Of a stretch of DNA of 64,000 nucleotides, positions 60,390 through 64,000 are shown in pieces; the first letter of the stretch is position 1; every line of letters starts with the position of its first letter. The notes under the pieces are model-generated. The model made no database searches, had not been told where the DNA came from, and saw only the letters and a program-made list of their open reading frames with translations. The stretch is from NCBI RefSeq assembly GCF_014196535.1, contig NZ_JACIDU010000019.1, positions 33,061 to 97,060 of the forward strand. The letters are read 5' to 3'. A program made the translations under genes and the position numbers. Origin of the DNA: Allorhizobium borbori (GTDB lineage Bacteria; Pseudomonadota; Alphaproteobacteria; Rhizobiales; Rhizobiaceae).

Positions 60390-61162
60390 CCAGCACCTCG
60401 GTTCTGGACCTCACGGGCGTCAGTCGCACGGTCAACGGTAAAATAATCGTCTCGGACATCGACCTGTCCCTGAAACCCGGAGAAACACTTGGGCTGATCG
60501 GACCGAACGGATCCGGGAAATCGACATTGCTAAATATGATTGCCGGGCTGGTGCGGCCAAGCCGTGGCGAGATCAACATTTGCGGCCATTCCATGGCGCA
60601 TATGCGTCGTCGCAAGATCGCGCGGCACATAGCTTTCGTGGCCCAGCAAGCGGATACCGGTGAACGCATCACGGTACGCGACGCCGTGGAGCTGGGGCGT
60701 ACCCCCTGGCTCAGCGCTCTACGCCCCTGGGGCCCGGAGGATGACGAGGCCGTTGCGCAGGCCCTCGGCGTTGTCGGCATGCAGACGATGGTATGCCGCG
60801 ACTGGTCTTCACTTTCGGGCGGCGAGCGCCAGCGCGTGCAGATCGCCCGGGCACTGGCGCAGGCGACCCCGATCCTTTTGCTGGACGAGCCTACGAACCA
60901 CCTCGATATCCATCACCAGATCGCCATTCTCGATCTGGTCGAACGATTGCCGGCAACTATCGTCATCGCCTTGCATGACATGCACCACGCTTTGCGCTGC
61001 GATCGTATTCTGGCGATGAAAAACGGGCGCTGCATCGCGCTTGGTCCTCCGCTGGAAGTGCTGACGCCTGAAATCATCGGCGAGATTTTTGCTGTCGAGG
61101 CGATGCGTATTCCCGATCCGGCCGGCGGAAGGCCCCTCTTCTCTTTTCGCAGTCTCACCTGA
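60386..61162 (+). CDS. FecE/BtuD-type ABC ATPase
   Basis: 258-residue ATPase: Walker A GPNGSGKST, AELGRTPW-like VELGRTPWLSAL, signature LSGGERQRVQIARALA, Walker B PILLLDEPTNHLD and switch LHDMHHAL. Overlaps the permease by ATGA. Completes the riboswitch-controlled importer. Confidence 0.92.
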   Translation: MTSTSVLDLTGVSRTVNGKIIVSDIDLSLKPGETLGLIGPNGSGKSTLLNMIAGLVRPSRGEINICGHSMAHMRRRKIARHIAFVAQQADTGERITVRDAVELGRTPWLSALRPWGPEDDEAVAQALGVVGMQTMVCRDWSSLSGGERQRVQIARALAQATPILLLDEPTNHLDIHHQIAILDLVERLPATIVIALHDMHHALRCDRILAMKNGRCIALGPPLEVLTPEIIGEIFAVEAMRIPDPAGGRPLFSFRSLT

Positions 61163-61175
61163 AAGGACATGAACC

Positions 61176-61607
61176 ATGCTGCTGCGCAGCCTTCTCCTGC
61201 TTTGCCTGATGACCGTGCCGGCCATGGCCGAGACATTCGATGTCAAGATGCTGAACCGCAACGACACGGGACCGATGCCCTTCGAACCGGAATATCTGGT
61301 TATCAAGCCCGGTGACACGGTCAGGTTCATTGCCGCCGATCCCGGCCACAATGCCGCGACCATTGCCGGGATGATCCCGGGCGATGGCAAGAAGTTCACT
61401 GGCAAAATCAATGAGGAGATCGAGGTGACGCTGACGGCAGAGGGGATCTGGGGCATCAAATGCTCACCCCATTACACGATGGGCATGGCCATGCTCATCC
61501 AGGTCGGGAACAGGGGCGCTACAGAAGCAGACCTGCCCGCCGATTTGCCCGTCGCAGCCCGCAAACGCATGCTGGAAATCCTTGCCCGCAGGAATAACGC
61601 CCCGTGA
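61176..61607 (+). CDS. Pseudoazurin
   Basis: 143-residue periplasmic blue copper protein. The signal peptide is residues 1-18 (cleavage AMA before ETFDV). In mature numbering the copper ligands fall at H40 (DPGHNAA), C78 and H81 (KCSPHY) and M86 (MGMAM), exactly as in pseudoazurins. It carries electrons, classically to copper nitrite reductase, but no denitrification gene is nearby. It begins 13 bases after the ATPase stop, so it is probably expressed under the cobalamin riboswitch, an uncommon pairing. Confidence 0.93.
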   Translation: MLLRSLLLLCLMTVPAMAETFDVKMLNRNDTGPMPFEPEYLVIKPGDTVRFIAADPGHNAATIAGMIPGDGKKFTGKINEEIEVTLTAEGIWGIKCSPHYTMGMAMLIQVGNRGATEADLPADLPVAARKRMLEILARRNNAP

Positions 61608-61646
61608 GCGAACGCCTTCGACAGGCTTGAGGACGAACCTTCATTG

Positions 61647-62219
61647 ATGACGTCGGACAACGAACAATTTGAACTCCAGTTTCTTGATGGCAGTCAGGAG
61701 CGGTGTATTAATCGCGAAGCACGGGATTTCTGTCTGGAGATGATCCGGCAGACCTATGCCATCGATTACCATGCGCAGTGGCACGCAGATCTTGATGCCC
61801 TGCTGCAGACCGGCGACGGAAACTGGTATGCCGAGGCCAGCCGTGGCGCATTTTGCGTGGTTTACAACGCTTCCGGCAACATGATCGCTACAGGCGGGCT
61901 CCATGGCTTCTCCCGAAAACCTGGCACGGTCGCCCGCCTCGGTCCGCGATACGATCAACACGCTGCTGTGTGCCAGCTCGTCCGCGTCTATCTCGCGCCG
62001 TGCATGCGGGGAAAGGGGCTGGGCACAAGGATTGTCACCCGACTGGAAGAGACCGCTTTGAAACTCGGCTACCAAATATCCTATCTTCACGCCGACGCGC
62101 TCGCCGCGTCGACCTTGCGGTTCTGGGAGCATTGCGGTTACCGGGAATTTGGCCGGTTTTCCTACGACGCCAACGGGCGAGTTGATATGAGCGTCGATTT
62201 TGACAAACCACTCTGTTGA
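61647..62219 (+). CDS. GNAT family acetyltransferase
   Basis: 190-residue N-acetyltransferase. The acetyl-CoA loop is VRVYLAPCMRGKGLGTRIVT (Q/RxxGxG/A pattern), followed by ISYLHADALAASTLRFWEHC and GYREFGRF, the usual GNAT beta-bulge and C-terminal strand. ATG 61647 is chosen; TTG 61644 is in frame. It lies 39 bases after pseudoazurin and before the insertion-sequence cluster. Substrate unknown. Confidence 0.85.
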   Translation: MTSDNEQFELQFLDGSQERCINREARDFCLEMIRQTYAIDYHAQWHADLDALLQTGDGNWYAEASRGAFCVVYNASGNMIATGGLHGFSRKPGTVARLGPRYDQHAAVCQLVRVYLAPCMRGKGLGTRIVTRLEETALKLGYQISYLHADALAASTLRFWEHCGYREFGRFSYDANGRVDMSVDFDKPLC

Positions 62220-62361
62220 GGGTCCATCCAGAACAAAGGTCCCTCAGAATACGCGCGGGCGAGATCGTGTCCCGGGAGATGGTGTAGCTAAATAAGGGTG
62301 GTCATCGGGATTTGCCGGTAGGGTTGGGTTGTTCAAGCACAACATGATGGAAAGACCACCG
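62220..62361. other. Gap with imperfect hairpin and likely IS256 left end
   Basis: TGAGGGTCC at 62217-62225 and GGTCCCTCA at 62238-62246 form an imperfect stem after the GNAT stop, a possible terminator. From about 62277 (GGGAGATGGTGTAGC) the sequence appears to be the non-coding left end of the IS256-type element. Confidence 0.4.
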
Positions 62362-62514
62362 ATGACCAAAGACATGATGGACCCTCGTTCACTCGTTGAG
62401 AAGAGCGCCGACGCGGATTTGCTGCGGGAGATGATTGGCTTTGCGGCCGAAAAGCTGATGGAGCTGGAGATCGGCTTAAAGACTGGCGCGGCCTATGGCG
62501 AGAAGAACGACCTT
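62362..62514 (+). pseudogene. IS256-family transposase, N-terminal remnant
   Basis: About 51 residues of an IS256-type (mutator) transposase N-terminus: SLVEKSADADLLREMIGFAA and ELEIGLKTGAAYGEKN. The family normally continues with a long catalytic domain; here homology stops after GEKN, where the left end of an IS3-type element begins. An ATG at 62344 is an alternative start. Non-functional. Confidence 0.8.
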
Positions 62515-63215
62515 TGGACTTGCCCGGAAAAAGTGGAGGGCGAACTCCTCAAATTTGATAGGAGTTTGATCCATTAAAGAAGAGAAGAAGACATTGGGCG
62601 GTCGTGGCCGCCATGCGGGCGTGACGCCGGAGTTCCGTGCAGAAACAGTGCGTCTTGTTGAGACGAGTTGCCGCCCCGTTGGGAAGATTGCCGAAGATCT
62701 GGGAATCGGAAAATCGACGCTGACATGCTGGCTGACACAACACCGAGAAGCGGCGCTTTTATCGGGACCGCATTCGGATACGAGCCGGGAGCTGGCGCGG
62801 CTACGCAAGGAAAACGAGATTTTGCGCCAGGAGCGCGATTTATTAAAGAAAGCAGCCGCCTTCTTCGCGAAGGAGACCACGAGGTGATGTTTCGGGTTAT
62901 CGATACGGAGAAGGTTTCGATACCCGTTCATCGCAGTTGCGCTTTGTTTGGATTGAGTGTGAGCGGCTATTACGCTTGGAAGGGTCGCACGCTCAGTCGG
63001 CGGCAGAAGGACGACATGGTTCTGCTGGCGCATATCCGCTCACAATTTTCCACGTCGCACGAAACCTATGCCAGCCCGCGCATGACGGTTGAGCTTCAGG
63101 AAGACGGAATTCAGGTGGGGCGTCATCGCGTGGCGCGCCTGATGCGGGATAATGGACTGAAAGCTTTGCAGAAACGACGTTACAAGAAGACGACCGACAG
63201 CGACCACGGCGGCCC
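62515..63215 (+). mobile_element. IS3-family element, truncated at right
   Basis: The left end appears to be TGGACTTGCCCGGAAAAAG from 62515, resembling IS3-type termini. It holds orfA and the first part of orfB. The right part of orfB and the right terminal repeat are missing; IS21-type terminal sequence begins at about 63215. It sits inside the IS256 remnant. Confidence 0.7.
62594..62887 (+). CDS. IS3-family orfA (helix-turn-helix protein)
   Basis: 97-residue OrfA with helix-turn-helix (VTPEFRAETVRLVETSCRPV, IAEDLGIGKSTLTCWL) and a C-terminal leucine-zipper stretch (LARLRKENEILRQERDLLKK). It normally supplies DNA binding and, by -1 frameshift, the N-part of the OrfAB transposase. The start is uncertain: TTG 62594 is given, but AGGAG lies 8 bases before an in-frame ATT at 62573, which may be the real initiator. 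Confidence 0.82.
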   Translation: MGGRGRHAGVTPEFRAETVRLVETSCRPVGKIAEDLGIGKSTLTCWLTQHREAALLSGPHSDTSRELARLRKENEILRQERDLLKKAAAFFAKETTR

Positions 63216-63258
63216 CCAATATGCGGATTTCGGATTAACGGGACATCGATTCCGGTAA
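62887..63258 (+). pseudogene. IS3-family orfB, truncated
   Basis: Encodes the N-terminal part of the OrfB integrase (SCALFGLSVSGYYAWKGR, HETYASPRMTVELQEDGI, GLKALQKRRYKKTTDSDH). After DSDH, where the DDE catalytic core should begin, the sequence becomes unrelated and stops at 63256. All catalytic acidic residues are lost, so the element cannot move by itself. The start overlaps the orfA stop. Confidence 0.82.
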
Positions 63259-63293
63259 ATCCCGGACAGTTGTTTCAATAAATCGCGGACAGT
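63235..63293 (-). repeat. IS21-type terminal repeats
   Basis: TAAATCCCGGACAGT (63256-63270) and TAAATCGCGGACAGT (63279-63293) are direct repeats 23 bases apart, with a more diverged copy TTAACGGGACA at 63235-63245. Multiple short repeats at the end are a mark of IS21-family elements, where they bind the transposase. They lie downstream of the istB remnant, as expected for that element's end. Confidence 0.6.
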
Positions 63294-63327
63294 CTTGCGG
63301 GATCGACTTTCGTTCGCCTGGTTGATG

Positions 63328-63663
63328 TCATGGGTTATTGATTTCGACGTTTGGCGCGTCGGTCAAGAGGAAGGTTCGCTTTTGCTTTCTCATGCTTTCG
63401 CCTTCGAGAGCAATTCGGTGAGAGTTATGAACGATACGGTCGAGGATGGCGTCAGCGATAGCCGGTTCGCCGATCATTTCGTGCCACTGCGCCACGGGGA
63501 GTTGGGCGGTGATCAGGGTGGATTTCCTGCGGTAGCGCTCTTCGAAGATTTCCAGGAGATCCAACCGCTGCTGATCGCTGAGCGCATGGGTTCCCCAGTC
63601 ATCCAAGATGAGCAATTGAACACGTGCGAGCTTGTCGACCAATCGAGGGAACCGACCGTCTAG
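63328..63663 (-). pseudogene. IS21-family istB helper ATPase, C-terminal remnant
   Basis: About 110 residues of IstB: Walker B region [40 protein letters not shown] and [20 protein letters not shown]. The N-terminal half with Walker A is gone and no istA is present. The break at about 63664 abuts the end of an IS701-type element. Confidence 0.82.
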
Positions 63664-64000
63664 CACTACTTTGGCAGTTTAGATTCTCGGGCGTGTGCCA
63701 GCAGCTTCTGACAGTGCGGGCATCTGCCGGGTGGCGACCGCATGAAGAGGTCGAGAATGGCTTGTCTAATCGCTGGCATGCTCGGTTGTGGCGGTGGGCC
63801 GCCGACTCTTTTTTCCGTCCCGCAGCTTTGAGGCGGCGGGCTTGGAGAAAGGCGTAGGCGATCATGGTCATCAAGGCGTGTCTATGTAATCCAGTCCATG
63901 ATCGGCCTTCGAAGTGGTCGAGACCGAGCTCTTCCTTCAATTGCTGATGTGCCTGTTCACAGATCCATCTGGCCTTAATCGTGGCGGCAAGTATCTTGAG
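63664..64000 (-). pseudogene. IS701-type DDE transposase, C-terminal part with frameshift (continues past window)
   Basis: Read from the right edge: [40 protein letters not shown] and [12 protein letters not shown], the conserved end of IS701/IS4-like transposases. Near 63820, in a run of A, the frame seems broken: the family-like tail ([26 protein letters not shown], ending KLPK at 63666) is in another frame. Either an inactivating frameshift or a slippery-site event. Confidence 0.72.

Noticed and set aside
1..64000. CRISPR arrays, tRNA or rRNA genes, defence systems or phage genes
   Set aside because: No regularly spaced repeats, no cloverleaf-like segment and no recognisable defence or phage protein was seen on either strand; mobile DNA is limited to the IS remnants at the right edge.

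Overview
The window is GC-rich DNA that reads as accessory or chromid-type sequence from an alphaproteobacterium of the Rhizobiaceae type (Agrobacterium/Rhizobium/Shinella-like). This is inferred from the gene families: many Liv-type and Pot-type ABC importers, FCD-domain GntR regulators, a fused LivM-LivG, a D-carbamoylase with the active-site numbering of the Agrobacterium enzyme, and a pseudoazurin. No rRNA, tRNA, CRISPR array or replication gene was seen. Almost all of it is small-molecule uptake and catabolism, in about eight transcription units, each with its own regulator or operator-like palindrome.

Region 1 (1-5900, minus strand) holds two tandem 3-ketosteroid-dehydrogenase-like flavoproteins, a TIM-barrel sugar-isomerase-like protein, a shikimate-dehydrogenase-like protein and a GntR/FCD regulator. 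Region 2 (5999-17808, plus) is a ten-gene operon: zinc alcohol dehydrogenase, quinone oxidoreductase, TPP enzyme, a Liv-type importer (binding protein, LivH, fused LivM-LivG, LivF), SDR, second shikimate-dehydrogenase-like protein and GMC oxidoreductase. Region 3 (29809 down to 17843, minus) is an eleven-gene operon: a second Liv importer, VOC protein, two SDRs, a fused E1alpha-beta and E2 of a 2-oxo-acid dehydrogenase, and a semialdehyde dehydrogenase. Regions 2 and 3 converge on a perfect hairpin at 17799-17822.

Region 4 (30092-32083, plus) is a GntR regulator and an iron-type alcohol dehydrogenase. Region 5 (32117-41938) is a hydantoin/carbamoyl-amino-acid unit: a Pot-type importer and hydantoinase (minus), an RpiR-type regulator, and a divergent operon of diaminopropionate ammonia-lyase, M20 carbamoylase-like hydrolase and D-carbamoylase. 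Region 6 (42261-47859) has a FabMG-like protein of unclear role, a tail-specific protease, and a DapA-like aldolase with its own GntR regulator.

Region 7 (57572 down to 48067, minus) is a tightly packed operon of flavin monooxygenase-like protein, HCCA-isomerase-like protein, M19 dipeptidase homologue with substituted metal ligands, a complete Pot-type importer and a type-B esterase, followed by a LysR regulator. I do not recognise it as a described pathway, and it is the best candidate for something new. Region 8 (58068-62219, plus) starts with a clear cobalamin riboswitch and continues into a FecBCD/BtuFCD-type importer, pseudoazurin and a GNAT protein. The right end (62277-64000) is a nest of broken insertion sequences (IS256, IS3, IS21 and IS701 types).

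A common logic is visible: an importer, then oxidoreductases that progressively oxidise a substrate, then a C-C cleaving or acyl-CoA-forming enzyme. The actual substrates cannot be read from the sequence.
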